64,000 nt of DNA from Symsagittifera roscoffensis. Its lineage: Eukaryota > Xenacoelomorpha > Acoela > Convolutidae. Where the stretch lies: assembly GCF_963678635.1 (NCBI RefSeq), contig NC_087063.1, positions 72,377,617 to 72,441,616 of the forward strand, written 5' to 3'. Shown here piece after piece: positions 54,626 through 64,000 of this stretch (positions are counted from its first letter, which is position 1; each line of letters starts with the position of its first letter). The notes below the pieces were generated by a model, which was not told where the DNA came from, did no database searches, and was given only the letters and a program-made list of their open reading frames with translations. Both the position numbers and the translations under genes were made by a program.

Positions 54626-57600
54626 GTAAGTTTCGTGAACCTCATGCTATGTCTTAGTGTTAGTCTTACTGAATAAGTGGTTGGAGCTCTGCATAATGGA
54701 CCCCATTTTTTGTTTTGACTTTTCTTTTTGCTTTATTGGTTAATAATCGTTAGACGGCGTTATATATTTCGCTGCAAAGTTCTTATCGGATTATAAGCTA
54801 TTTCTTGCAATAATTCCAAGTTTAAAACAGTAGTACATAACTGACGCTTAACAATATTTTAAGCTTAATTTCGTTATTTATTGATTTTTCATATTTCGAA
54901 AAATCACTCTTTTTTTCAGCTCAATCAATCATCAATCAATCGTCATCATCAATTAATCATCAATACATTATTTCATTGGCGTTTCACTTGAAACATGTTT
55001 AAGAAGTCCCTATGTTGACATGTTCAAGCTCTTTTAACGTATTATTTTTTTGCTTGTTAAACCAAAGAATTTTAGCACGTTTAAGCTGGAGGCGGAGCAT
55101 ATTGACTTTTATTGGTTTATACGGGCTAATTGATAAAACAATGATTAGAATCGTCAGAAATACCAAGCAAATAGTTTTTTTAAATGAAGAAAGTAAATTC
55201 AGGAGCTTGGCGTTTACCCGCGGGCTTATAAAATGCCATACATACAAAATAACAGAAACAAATTTACAATGACGCCAGATACACAGAAAAACGTTACCAG
55301 ATTTGCATGCCAGCTTCTTCGCACGCGGAAAGGTGCTTTGTGAACTTTCGCTCGTCGGATACTTCGAGGGCGTGACCGGCACTAGTTCCAGCACTTTGCA
55401 AAGTAGATGACTGCAGGGAACTAATGACGGTCATGTCCAGAGCGGCTGGACGACCTCGGGACCAACAGGGGAGATAAATGTCTCCCGGGCGAGAGCGAGA
55501 AGTGAGATTGGCTTTTTCTAAAACGGGGCAGAGAGCTGCCTTAGCGGCGCTGTTGAAAACGACATCGCGCAGTCTGTCATGGCGCGATATGCGGTCTCCG
55601 TCCGCTGCGCAAGCGAGGGCGTGATCGCCAAACGTATCTAGAGTCCTGGAACATTTCGAGTACGTAGACTCGCTGTTGAGTAGGGGAACTCCGAGACGAT
55701 AGCAAACTGCAAACCGAAACTCGGCTACAGGAAGGGTTTATCCTAGCGCCTTCTGAGTGACTGCCGAAAGCCAGTCACCACTGTTGGGGAGCGAACAGGA
55801 GAGCAGTCTAGCTCTGTCTCGGGGCGTAGGGGAGGATGACGTGAGCTCGGACCAAGACATGGAATCAAGTAGGCTTGAAAGTTTCATTTGTGTTTCGGGG
55901 GCTCACTGAGAAACTCGAGGGAGGACGAACAATTCAACACGGTGGAGGGCACCGTGGTGTTGTGAAAGATCCGGTCAGAGAGATATTTGGTGTCAATGTA
56001 GCACCCGAGGAAGGCCACTGGGGCGATCGAAGAAGAAATTGGAAGCCCGAGGCCACCTTTAGCCACAGGCAATGAACACTGCATGCGTTGAGACGGCGAA
56101 AGGGCTGAACCAGTAATGGACTCGAGACATAAGTGAACGGCATTGTCAAAATGATCTAGACAGTTGCTAATGGAGAAGGGATCGCAAGTCCTTATGCTGA
56201 ATGTGATTTTGGGAAGAGCTGCGCAGCTTCTCAAAAGATGTAATTCCAACTGAGGATCTTCCAAGAGACGGATGGGTTCCATAAAGTTTTCGCACTTTCC
56301 TACTCTTTTCAGGAACAGGGCTTGGATAAAGTCGTCATTAGTCGAATGGCAGCGCCCAGGTTCTTCAAACCACTGCTCCAAACGGTAATGGCATTAGGAA
56401 GAGCACTAAAATCCATGTTGGGGTTGGGAGACCAAGCTTCACACTTCTCAACGCTGACCTCCAAGCCGACTTTAGCCATAGATTAAACCAAATGCGGAAA
56501 AACCTGAGCGAGGAGATTAACATCGCCGACAAGGGAACCATCGTCAAAATAGTTAAATTATGCACGAGTTGAATAATTTCATTAAGTTTTTGATTGAATT
56601 TTTTCAAAAGCTAGATTAAATTACTCAAATTATGCATAATTATTTGTTTCTCTGGTAATATTGTCAATTCTTATACTTTTTTACCGATTTGCTTGTAAAA
56701 ATTAATATTTTTCTGTTTTTCTGCTCTTGGACCCATTCTGCTCTTAAACCATTCTGCTTATTGACTGACCACCGTTTAAGCTTTATCGCATATTGTAATG
56801 CTTAAGAAATTTTAGTTAGTGGTGTACTAAAAGGGATTCACTAAGGGGTTACAAATCTAGTGTTCAAGTATGACTGCTCAATTCCTTTTGGTTTTCGAGA
56901 TGATGTTTTTTATGATTTTTTTTCCTTTTTTCAAACTTGGATATAAACTAAGCGAACTTGAAATTCTTAACCCTATAATGGGGGTGCTGTTAGAGTATAT
57001 TCAGGGGTTGCAAAGCTGGCTTCAAAATATGACTGCTCAAGTCTTTTTGGTTTTCGTGATATGGCGTTTTTTATGATTTCTTATTTTTTTTAAACTTTGA
57101 TATAAAAAAAAACTAAGCGAGCTTGAAGTTCTCAACTTTATTTTTCGGTGCTGTAAGGTACACTCAAGAGTTGCAAATCTGGCGTCCAACTATGACTGCT
57201 CAAATCTTTTTGGTTTGCGTGATATGACTTTTTTCTATGATTTAAAAAAAAACTAACGGAACTTGAAAATCTCAACCCTATTGCGGTGTGCTGTTAAGGG
57301 TAAACGCAGGGGTTGCTATTTTCCCCCTTCAAATCTGACTGAGTTGTAGGAAGCTTTTTTGTACTTTCAACGATCTATTTGAAGAACCGTAGGTGCGAGC
57401 CATGCGCTAGTAGCTTTTATATATTGTTTGGATTAACCTAGGTGTTTCCTCAAATATTGTTCGAAGCTCCGTTCTGCCTCTGCGTTGAAATGAATATGAA
57501 ATCGTTTCTCTTTTCAAGGCTTAAAACTCATATTAGAATTTTTGCTGCCCTTAGTTGGAAGTACGTGTGAATCTTTTGAAAAGCATTTGTGGCGTTTAAG

Positions 57601-60600
57601 GTTTTCCGAAGTCGGCGGTCCAGTCCACAACAAGTTATGATGACGAGCACGACAGTGGAATCAGTTCAGGAAACAGCAACCCTTCCGATTCATCCACCTG
57701 TGATGAAGATCCCAATTCGAGCAAGAACCACCTCACCTCCCATGTCCAGGCAAAGTCTTCCGCCGTCACTTACCAGTCGAGTGGTTCAAATTGTCACCGG
57801 AAGTTGACTCGTGGATCTCCTCAGTCGCCACTGATATCAGTGCGTCAACTGAAGATAACAATTCCGTCTCTAGTTTCTGGTGAACTAATTAACGGAGGTG
57901 AGCTAACGAGTCCTCCGGATATATTCGAGTCGCTCTCCAGTCAAGAATCAGACTGGGAATCGGACACCGAGTCTGAGGATGCCGAAACTCACTATCCTTC
58001 GAGGTACGTATGAGGGAACTGAAGTCCAGAACAAAAATTTGGTTTATTATTATTTAGATTAAAGATTCGGCAGTGTGAACATAGTATTTCTGCTAGCGGC
58101 TCTCTTTAAGAGTCAATGAAAGTAGTGAAGACTCTTTCTTTGGTCTTAACGGTTTTTTAGTTTTAAATTTGTTTACGTTCAACTCAATTTTGGTTTTTCG
58201 CTGTTTGACTTTTGATTTTTTAAATTTCAATTCATTTTTTGTTAAAAGGGAGACAAACTCCACTACCGAACTGCTTTAGTGTTAATGTCATCAGAAACGT
58301 GATCAAATTTTAGTTTCCCAAATAAATTTGATTTTCCCAGTGACAAAAAACTTTACCTATTGATCCAAATTTGTTTAATTTTATCAAAAAACTGCCGCTC
58401 ATGAAATGTTCTAGAAACTCAAAGAGCTTTAAGACCATCTATTATTTTTCGAAAGTTATAAGAAAATACAATTGGCTATTTTTTTATCTGTTTACTTGCA
58501 TTCATTGACTCTTGTCCAACTGTCTAATGATGTTTTAAATACCACCGAGGAATTCATTTCGATTCCACGGTGCAAACCTGATTCGTTAATATGATTAGTC
58601 TTGATGAGAACACAATATGAAAATCACTACCCCTATATGCTATGTCTCTTATTCTTGAACAGCCACCGAAAAAAAACCATTATCTCTGATTTACATTATG
58701 TTTTGCTTCATCTACTGTTTTTGCGTGAAAAGGACTGGCGCGGGTGACAGAAACTTGGACAGAAAGTAAAGTGAATGGAATTGAAGCGTTGTTTTTTTTA
58801 CAAAACAAGCATTTTGGACGAAAAGCAAAACTTATTGCTGAAAATGAAATTCTCGAGTACAAAATGAGTATAAATCCCATTCCATATCAAAGCATTTGTT
58901 ACGCTGACGATAGCAACTGTCTTGTAATCGGGAACTAGATTTTTTCCCGAAAACAACTTTTCACACACATTAGTAAGAAATTGTGAAGTTGGTTTATTAG
59001 CGAACCTAAACAAGTTTGATGACTTCTTCGTACTTGACCTAGAGGTAACGCAGTTGACTTTTTACCATATGGTCAGAGGTTCGAGTCCCGGCCGGACCTT
59101 ATTTTTTCAGTACGTATGAAATTGAAAAAAAAAATCCGTCGAAAGATGAATTGTCGGACTACCGTTAGTCTGCTTATGTTTTGTCGGATGAGTTTCCACA
59201 TCGGGATTTTTTTGTGTCGCCTGCAAATTTCATGGTAATTGCAAGTTTTTTTTGTAATCCTGTAATTTGTAAAATAATTAATAGCCCTGACGTTTTTTCC
59301 TTTTTCATTGGTTGTCATTTTTTTTTCGCTTAAAAATTTATAATAACCTAAATGGTTTCGGCTTATCTTTAATTGGCGTCGGCTAAATGGGCGTCGTACT
59401 ACTTGTTGTCGGCTTAGTGGAAAAGCTATAAGCTCAATTAATACGGTTGGTTGTGTTTTCGACTGTTTTTCTCAAATTATTTTAGTTTCTCAAAGTTTTG
59501 GATTTTCTCAAATTTCTAACATTCCATCTTATGTTTTCCGTACTTTTACGTTTTGCTAGCTTACAGTTCTGCGCTTTCATGATATTGAAAGTGATGCGGA
59601 GCTACGCTTTGCCTCTGGGTTCGAAATGATTTATAAAACATCTGAATATAATCAAACATTTTCGAAATGCATAAATTATACAATTGTCTCGTGAAAAATT
59701 GATTTGGACTTAAGGATGCTCGAACGAAAATTAATTATACTCAGTAAACAAATTTGAGTCATTATAAAAATAAATTGCGTCTAGTTTCCCGTAATTGTTG
59801 CGACCAGTGAAATTTGGATGTGGTTTCGTTTTTTCCTTTTTTTTCCACGCAAAATCAGCTATCACATAAGTATCGGAGAGAGTCGAGTGTTATATCATAT
59901 TAAATCCTTTCAGTCGTGATTCGAAAAACTTTTTAAAATTTCCAAAAAGTTCTCCCAGTGTCGAGAAAAACTTGTTTGAAATTTTTGATTCAGTTCAATT
60001 TCCAGCGAAAAACACGATCGAGTAACGTTTGATATATGGAAAATAACTTTTTTATATATAAAAGGCACACAATACTTGTTTCTACTAGTAAGAAAACAAT
60101 TTTTGGATGTTTTTAGCGCTTATTTGCCAATAAAGATTTTAACAAAAAAACTTGATACGATTCATTAAAAAATTTATAAAAAAGTTGATTGAGTTTTTTT
60201 TCGTGTTTTGTTTGGTATTCATTTTTTGAGAACAAAGTTTGTCGATCATGCCTAATTCAATTATTCTCTAATTCTGTAGCATAGTTCTAGAACCCACTAA
60301 AAATGACACTAATTTGAAGAAAATTTTTTCTATGATTATGAATATGGTATTTTTCTATGTTTTATGAATATGGTCGGAACATTCTGTGCTACTTGCACAA
60401 CAACCGGCTATACTTGTTGCTTTTTTTTGTTCATTTTTCTTGTCACGTCTTATTTCGCTTGCCGTCTAATTTCACTTATCGAAGAATTTTTTCTCGACTG
60501 TTTGTTGGCTTTTTTAAGAGTCAATGATCGTTATTCAGACTCTTATATAGGTCGCGATGGTTTTCATTTTTTTACAGGAAAAATCTTAAAATTTGTTCAG

Positions 60601-63600
60601 GATCAAATTTACTTCTTCCCGGTGTGATTTTGATTTCATTTGAAGTCAGTTCGTTTCCGTTAGGACAAGTAAAAGGACAAATAAAATTAGGACAAATAAA
60701 AGTGTTCATTGAAAGTGTTCACGTCACTTATATGGAAATTTCATTGAAGCGTTGGAAATTGATTTAGCATCTGTTCTCCTCTTCATTTGTGGCTAGTGTT
60801 TTTCAATAATTAAGCGTCCGTGGCTGAGTGGTTAGTGCGTGAGATTCATATCTCTAGGTCGTACGGTCGATTTTTAATAATTCGAGGCTAATTTCAATTT
60901 TTTCCTTTCGCAATTTATAGAGCTGCTTTTTGTTATGTTCTTGCTAGTGTTTGCGAAGCGCAGCTTCGCCTCTGTGTAAAAGAAAGGCAAACTCCGCTAT
61001 CGAACAGCGAAAGTATAAAGGGCACGAAAAACGTGATAGACTTCTAGTTTCGAAGGTGGAATTTAGTACTTAATGATCCAGTTTTCTCAAATTTGGTTAT
61101 TTATCTCAAATGTGTAAAGATAAATTGTTCTAGAAATTCAAAGAGTTTTAAGGCCATCTATTTTTGTTTTCGAAATTCGATAATTTAATTTTTGAAAAGA
61201 TTTTTTCATAAAATAAATCGGTATTTTTTCTCTGTTTACTTGGTTCATTGACTTTTTTCCAACTGTCTGTTGGCCATGTTTTCGTTTTCCCTCAGGCAAA
61301 AGAAAATCCGCTGGCGTATTTCATTTATTGAAGTTTTTTTTGTAATTTGTCTGCTTGTCATTATTTATCGCTTCATGCATTCATATTACGAATTTTCGCA
61401 GAAACAGAAGTATGATTTCATAATCAATATGTTGGCTTTGTTCCAGGTCCTCTCAGTCGAAGATCAAAGCGGCAGCTTCGGCTGCCCCGTCCAGTGCGAT
61501 TTCTCCGCCTTCTCTCAGTGGTGCTCTGCTACTGTCAGCTAACGGAACAGCAGATGGAAATGAACTAATCCAATGTTTCTGTAGTGCAGATACGATTCTG
61601 AAGTGTTCATTTTGTGTGGACAGTCGGAAGCGACTTCTGAAAGCTTCACATCAAAGAACCGTAAGACATTGTTTTCTGTAATTCACTGAAAACTGAATCG
61701 AAGGTTTTCAAGAGTAAAAAACCCCCATGGCTGCCAAAATTTAACTGCGATAGAATTGGTATGCAGAAAGAAAGTTCAAGTTTGCCGAGGCCAGTAAAGT
61801 AATAATATTCGAAATTTCGTCTACACCATAAAGCGAAACTTGGAAAAAGGATAAATAACGTGACCTGTAGGTCGTCATCTCAATGACCCTGTGATATCAA
61901 ATTGTCAAAGTATAATTTCAAAGTATAATTCATATTAACTAATTAATTTTAACAATTTAAAGATTTAGGCAGTGATGTCCATTAAAAAAAGCATCTATAA
62001 CTAATTTAGATTTTTCTTAAAACTTCAATTAATTAAATGCAAAACTATGAGCCCTTATTTAAATGCAAAACTATTAGATTTTGATTTAAATTGAGCAGTT
62101 TTATGTCAAAAAAGTTAAATTGCACGAGCGGTATTCAATCCGACGCCAAGGTACACAGTTTATTTGTGTCAGTTACTTTCACAGTTTTGCGAAAAATGCA
62201 AACAATGAGTTTTCGCGGAAAAATTAGTTCTTTTTTTCAAAATTGTAAAAAGTACCCTAAATTGGCAAGAAACTGCTAGAAAACAGATTCCAGAAATTTT
62301 TAAATTGTTTAAGAAAAGGTTAAATAGGTTTGGAAAAATTGAAATTGATCCCAGCTGTTTTTACACTGGCGATCAGGGTAGTGTATTCTTCCAAACAGTT
62401 TTTTTTTCTATCCTAACTCGCAAATAAAAGTGTTCTCTTATTTGGAAATTTCACTGTAGCATTCGAAATTGCATATCGTATGTTCTCTGCTTTATTTGTG
62501 GCTAGGCTAGTGTTTGATGCCTATTATGCGTTTGGCTGAGTGGGTTGGGCGACAATTCGTATTAAGCGACGACTCGTATCAATGTTTTGTTTGATGTGTA
62601 ACTATTGAAAGAATTTATCGGAAACTGAATTAACATAAAAGGAATTACAGAAATCAAAGTTAAAAGCTAGTCTGTGTTGTATATTACTAATTGATTATTC
62701 TGATCGTTTTTCAATATCTCAGATAATCTTAACTGCGCTTTTTCGTATTTCCCTATCTTTGATGCCTTTTCTCCGGATCTTATTCTCACTAGCTGATTCT
62801 CAGCTAAGCTTAGTTCTCGCCGAATAAATTCAATAAACTTGTGGATGTAATTAACAAGTGAGAATCAAAAATTTAATCCCCCACAACAATTGCAATTAAC
62901 AATTCGGACGCTATTTTTAATCCCCCATATCAGCAATTAAGTGTTACGAATCTTCGCTTGTTACGAATTGTCGCCCTTCAAAAAATTATGAATCGTCGCT
63001 TGTTACGAATCGTCGCATGTTACGAATTGTCGCCTCATGGGCTGATATGTTAGTGTGTGAGACTTATAATCTCCAGGTCGCAGGTTGGAACCTGAGACGT
63101 TACCAATTTTTTTTACTAATTCGGGGCTTATTTCAAATTTTACTTATTGCACCTTATAGAGCTACTTTTTGCCCTGTTCTCGCTAGTGTTTGCGTAGCGA
63201 AGCTTCGCCTCTGTGTATAATTTTCTTGAACAATTTTAATTTTTAAACTTGAATTTGCGTCTTTTAAATGGACATCTTTAGACAAACGTTTTTTTTTCGG
63301 AACCTACGACTTAACAATCATTGGTTAAGAATTAAAATAAATCATTTTATTATAAGGGGAAAAACTATTATATACGGAAATGCCGACCTCAGAAAGAATC
63401 TGGAGCGAACTTAAACTTGAGACAAGCTGGCACAGGGCAAATTGATATGTAACCGTTGTTACAATTGATTGTACATCGCATAATTTGTGTTCTACCAAGC
63501 TTTTCATTTTATATATTTTTGAAACAATGATCGATATCAATATGCAGGTACTAGAAAAAGCGGATTTAATTTTAGGTTCATTTTCCGTCGACCTCTGAAA

Positions 63601-63917
63601 AGTTGGAAACAACTCACTTCTTGGAAGAAACAGACGACGAAAACCAAGCAGACAGTTTTGCGAATTGCAGCAGAAATAATTCCCCCAGTAAATCAGGAAC
63701 AATATATTCCCCTCCTCAACCAAGCGGTAGCAGTCGAAAATCACCGTGGGAAATGATGGCCAGAGATCGAGTCAGATTTCAGAGACGTATTTTTCTAACA
63801 GATAACAAAATATCCTATGTCTTGCTACCCCAACACAGATCACAGGTGTTCACATCCAGATTTGCTGACACGACAATAATCAGTATTTCTCAGCAGCCTT
63901 TCCAAGAATCCATGTAA
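53764..63917 (+). CDS. PPP1R15-like eIF2-alpha phosphatase regulatory subunit (four exons)
   Basis: Predicted spliced gene: exons 53,764-54,625, 57,601-58,003, 61,447-61,660 and 63,576-63,917, giving 606 residues. All three introns have GT-AG ends, and phases 1, 2 and 0 match on both sides, strong evidence for the model. The last exon carries the PPP1R15 core: a protein phosphatase 1 docking motif RTVHF across the last junction, then KSPWEMMARDRVRFQRRI, which matches the PWE..ARDR.RF..RI signature of GADD34 and CReP, including the Trp and Phe needed for eIF2-alpha and actin. The N-terminus is hydrophobic, then long acidic Ser-rich repeats, as in the family. It is expected to bring PP1 to phosphorylated eIF2-alpha at the ER and end the integrated stress response. 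Invertebrates usually have one such gene. The 5' start is the least certain part. Confidence 0.9.
55290..56555 (-). pseudogene. 5'-truncated reverse transcriptase fossil in intron 1
   Basis: Read on the minus strand from 56,550 down: YFDDGSLVGDVNLLAQVF, the YxDD catalytic box, then KVGLEVSVEKCEAWSPNPNM, a thumb-like part DPQLELHLLRSCAALPKITF, and SLPVAKGGLGLPISS. After a frameshift near 55,890 comes a C-terminal part with FGDHALACAADGDRISRHDR and RPGDIYLPCWSRGRPAALDM. This matches a widespread RT-containing retroelement group of animals (non-LTR or related; I cannot name the clade). It begins exactly at the catalytic box, so it is 5' truncated. Dead. Confidence 0.75.
56825..57320. repeat. Tandem repeat, unit of about 160 bp, intron 1
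   Basis: Three full diverged units and part of a fourth. Each contains TATGACTGCTCAA, then CTTTTTGGTTTTCGTGATAT, an AT-rich part, AACTAAGCGAACTTGAA, and then AACCCTATAATGGGGGTGCT. The short open frame 56,870-57,076 is a by-product. Confidence 0.85.
57601..58003 (+). CDS. PPP1R15-like exon 2
   Basis: 403 bases, acceptor TTTAAG, donor TCGAG/GTACGT. The reading frame (FPKSAVQSTTSYDDEHDSGI) differs from the two open frames starting at 57,589 and 57,804 and is fixed by the phase of exon 1. It is rich in Ser, Asp and Glu (SQESDWESDTESEDAE), like the acidic repeats of PPP1R15 proteins. Confidence 0.85.
58250..58545. repeat. Intron block repeat, left copy
   Basis: Shares order and words with 60,983-61,275: CAAACTCCACTACCGAAC, AACGTGATCAAATTTTAGTT, TGTTCTAGAAACTCAAAGAG, TTTAAGACCATCTATTATTT, CTGTTTACTTGCATTCATTG and CCAACTGTCT. 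Confidence 0.75.
59035..59110 (+). repeat. tRNA-like sequence with a B box
   Basis: AGAGGTTCGAGTCCCGGCCG contains a perfect polymerase III B-box core (GGTTCGAGTCC), and a T run follows at 59,100. The A-box side (CTAGAGGTAACGCAGTTG) is poor and no acceptor stem forms, so it is a tRNA-derived repeat or pseudogene, not a working tRNA. Confidence 0.45.
60660..60982 (+). repeat. Dispersed repeat with tRNA-like head (SINE-like), copy 1
   Basis: Left part as at 52,711 and 62,404. Then a tRNA-like head, TCCGTGGCTGAGTGGTTAGT (A-box type) with GAGATTCATATCTC, at 60,815-60,875. Then a body ending in TGTTTGCGAAGCGCAGCTTC GCCTCTGTGT. Head and body recur at 63,035-63,215. Weak copies of the tail lie near 57,470 (GAAGCTCCGTTCTGCCTCTG) and 59,595. 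Confidence 0.65.
60983..61275. repeat. Intron block repeat, right copy
   Basis: Partner of 58,250-58,545: CAAACTCCGCTATCGAACAG, AACGTGATAGACTTCTAGTT, TTGTTCTAGAAATTCAAAGA, TTTTAAGGCCATCTATTTTT, CTCTGTTTACTTGGTTCATT and CCAACTGTCTG. Confidence 0.75.
61447..61660 (+). CDS. PPP1R15-like exon 3
   Basis: 214 bases, acceptor TTCCAG, donor AACC/GTAAGA. The frame (SSQSKIKAAASAAPSSAISP, then ANGTADGNELIQCFCSADTI) is not the open frame starting at 61,270, which belongs to the intron. It has a Cys cluster (CFCSADTILKCSFCVD) and a basic end (SRKRLLKASHQRT) whose last residues complete the phosphatase docking motif with exon 4. Confidence 0.85.
62404..62560. repeat. Dispersed repeat, copy 3 (left part and partial tRNA-like head)
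   Basis: CTAACTCGCAAATAAAAGTG to TTATTTGTGGCTAG, then TTTGGCTGAGTGGGTTGGG, which is the start of the tRNA-like head seen at 60,820. It breaks off into AT-rich sequence. Confidence 0.65.
62941..63034. repeat. Short tandem repeat GTTACGAATCGTCGC
   Basis: Five diverged units, such as TTACGAATCTTCGCTTG and TTACGAATTGTCGCC, directly before the SINE-like copy. Related words also lie near 62,555-62,580. Confidence 0.8.
63035..63215 (+). repeat. SINE-like repeat with tRNA-like head, copy 2
   Basis: Head: GGGCTGATATGTTAGTG, stem-loop GAGACTTATAATCTC, and near-B-box AGGTTGGAACCTGAG. Body: CTTATAGAGCTACTTTTTGC to TGTTTGCGTAGCGAAGCTTC GCCTCTGTGT, as at 60,915-60,975. A tRNA ancestor is likely; which one cannot be said. 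Confidence 0.7.
63576..63917 (+). CDS. PPP1R15-like exon 4 (functional core)
   Basis: 342 bases to TAA 63,915. It begins VHFPSTSEKLETTHFLEETD, so with the preceding RT it forms an RVxF-type PP1 docking site. Then comes a Ser/Pro linker and KSPWEMMARDRVRFQRRI at about 63,740-63,795, followed by LLPQHRSQVF, in the place of the conserved PPP1R15 C-terminal helix. The exon starts 27 bases before the TTG at which an open frame could also be drawn. Confidence 0.9.
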   Translation, partial: VHFPSTSEKLETTHFLEETDDENQADSFANCSRNNSPSKSGTIYSPPQPSGSSRKSPWEMMARDRVRFQRRIFLTDNKISYVLLPQHRSQVFTSRFADTTIISISQQPFQESM

Positions 63918-64000
63918 TTCGTTTATTCTTTTATGAAGAGATGACTGCATAGCTCGATAGTGTGAAATAGTGTATAGTTTATAGGTAAAATGACGCTTCT

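Larger units (their letters stand above)
54626..57600 (+). other. Intron 1 of the PPP1R15-like gene
   Basis: Phase 1 intron, GTAAGT to TTTAAG. It contains an antisense reverse-transcriptase fragment (55,290-56,555), a tandem repeat with a unit of about 160 bp (56,825-57,320) and short ATCAATCAATC repeats near 54,925. The rest is AT-rich without a gene. Confidence 0.8.
58004..61446 (+). other. Intron 2 of the PPP1R15-like gene
   Basis: Phase 2 intron, GTACGT to TTCCAG. It contains two diverged copies of one roughly 290-bp block (58,250-58,545 and 60,983-61,275), a tRNA-like element (59,035-59,110), and a dispersed repeat with tRNA-like head (60,660-60,980). Short open frames have no support as genes. 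Confidence 0.8.
61661..63575 (+). other. Intron 3 of the PPP1R15-like gene
   Basis: Phase 0 intron, GTAAGA to TTTTAG. It holds a dispersed repeat (62,404-62,560), a short array of GTTACGAATCGTCGC-like units (62,941-63,034) and a SINE-like copy (63,035-63,215). No gene. Confidence 0.8.

Noticed and set aside
54999-55394. Minus-strand open frame of 131 codons next to the RT fossil
   Set aside because: It is in a different frame from the RT C-terminal words and has simple, low-information composition.
61270-61542. Open frame with a hydrophobic segment before exon 3
   Set aside because: It reads through the intron acceptor in the wrong frame and stops inside exon 3; the correct frame is fixed by intron phases.
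63325-63744. Minus-strand open frame of 139 codons
   Set aside because: It overlaps exon 4 of the PPP1R15-like gene, whose phase and signature support the plus strand.

Overview
The window is animal (metazoan) nuclear DNA. The right-hand 11 kb (about 53.7-64.0 kb) is AT-rich and holds one host gene in four plus-strand exons whose intron phases match exactly (phases 1, 2, 0). Its C-terminus carries the signature of PPP1R15 (GADD34/CReP), the eIF2-alpha phosphatase regulatory subunit. The species cannot be named from sequence alone; intron density and PPP1R15 point to an invertebrate. The introns hold an antisense reverse-transcriptase fossil, tandem repeats and short tRNA-like dispersed repeats. 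A 222-bp MITE with an apparent 8-bp target-site duplication lies upstream of the gene.

The left 52 kb is a mosaic of decayed copies of one very large Ty3/gypsy-type LTR retrotransposon family, all on the plus strand. The best copy (about 33.0-52.0 kb) reads: leader, 15-bp minisatellite, Gag with zinc knuckles, aspartic protease, reverse transcriptase, RNase H, integrase, a Pol tail carrying a macro-domain-like module, a short tandem repeat, then about 8 kb of extra coding sequence after Pol. This extra part holds a coiled coil, an SGNH/GDSL hydrolase domain with its catalytic motifs, a second degenerate SGNH-like domain, and long reading frames I do not recognise. This copy is dead: RT and integrase each lack a catalytic Asp, and there are many stops and frameshifts.

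Copy A (1 to about 12.1 kb) and copy B (about 13.4-19.9 kb) are more diverged, internally deleted relatives that still contain pieces of the same extra modules. Comparing them with the best copy shows the modules belong to the family. Copy A also runs past the point where the best copy stops and shows about 0.9 kb more of its 3' end.

Copy C (20.4-32.8 kb) is a tandem duplicate of the start of the best copy, joined through a minus-strand Ty1/copia gag fragment. It contains an 8.5-kb array of the 15-bp unit GGGACAGGCAGTCTT. Because 15 is a multiple of 3, the array is open in many frames on both strands, and the giant reading frames there are artefacts. Every leader copy carries its own unrelated minisatellite at the same place, just before gag.
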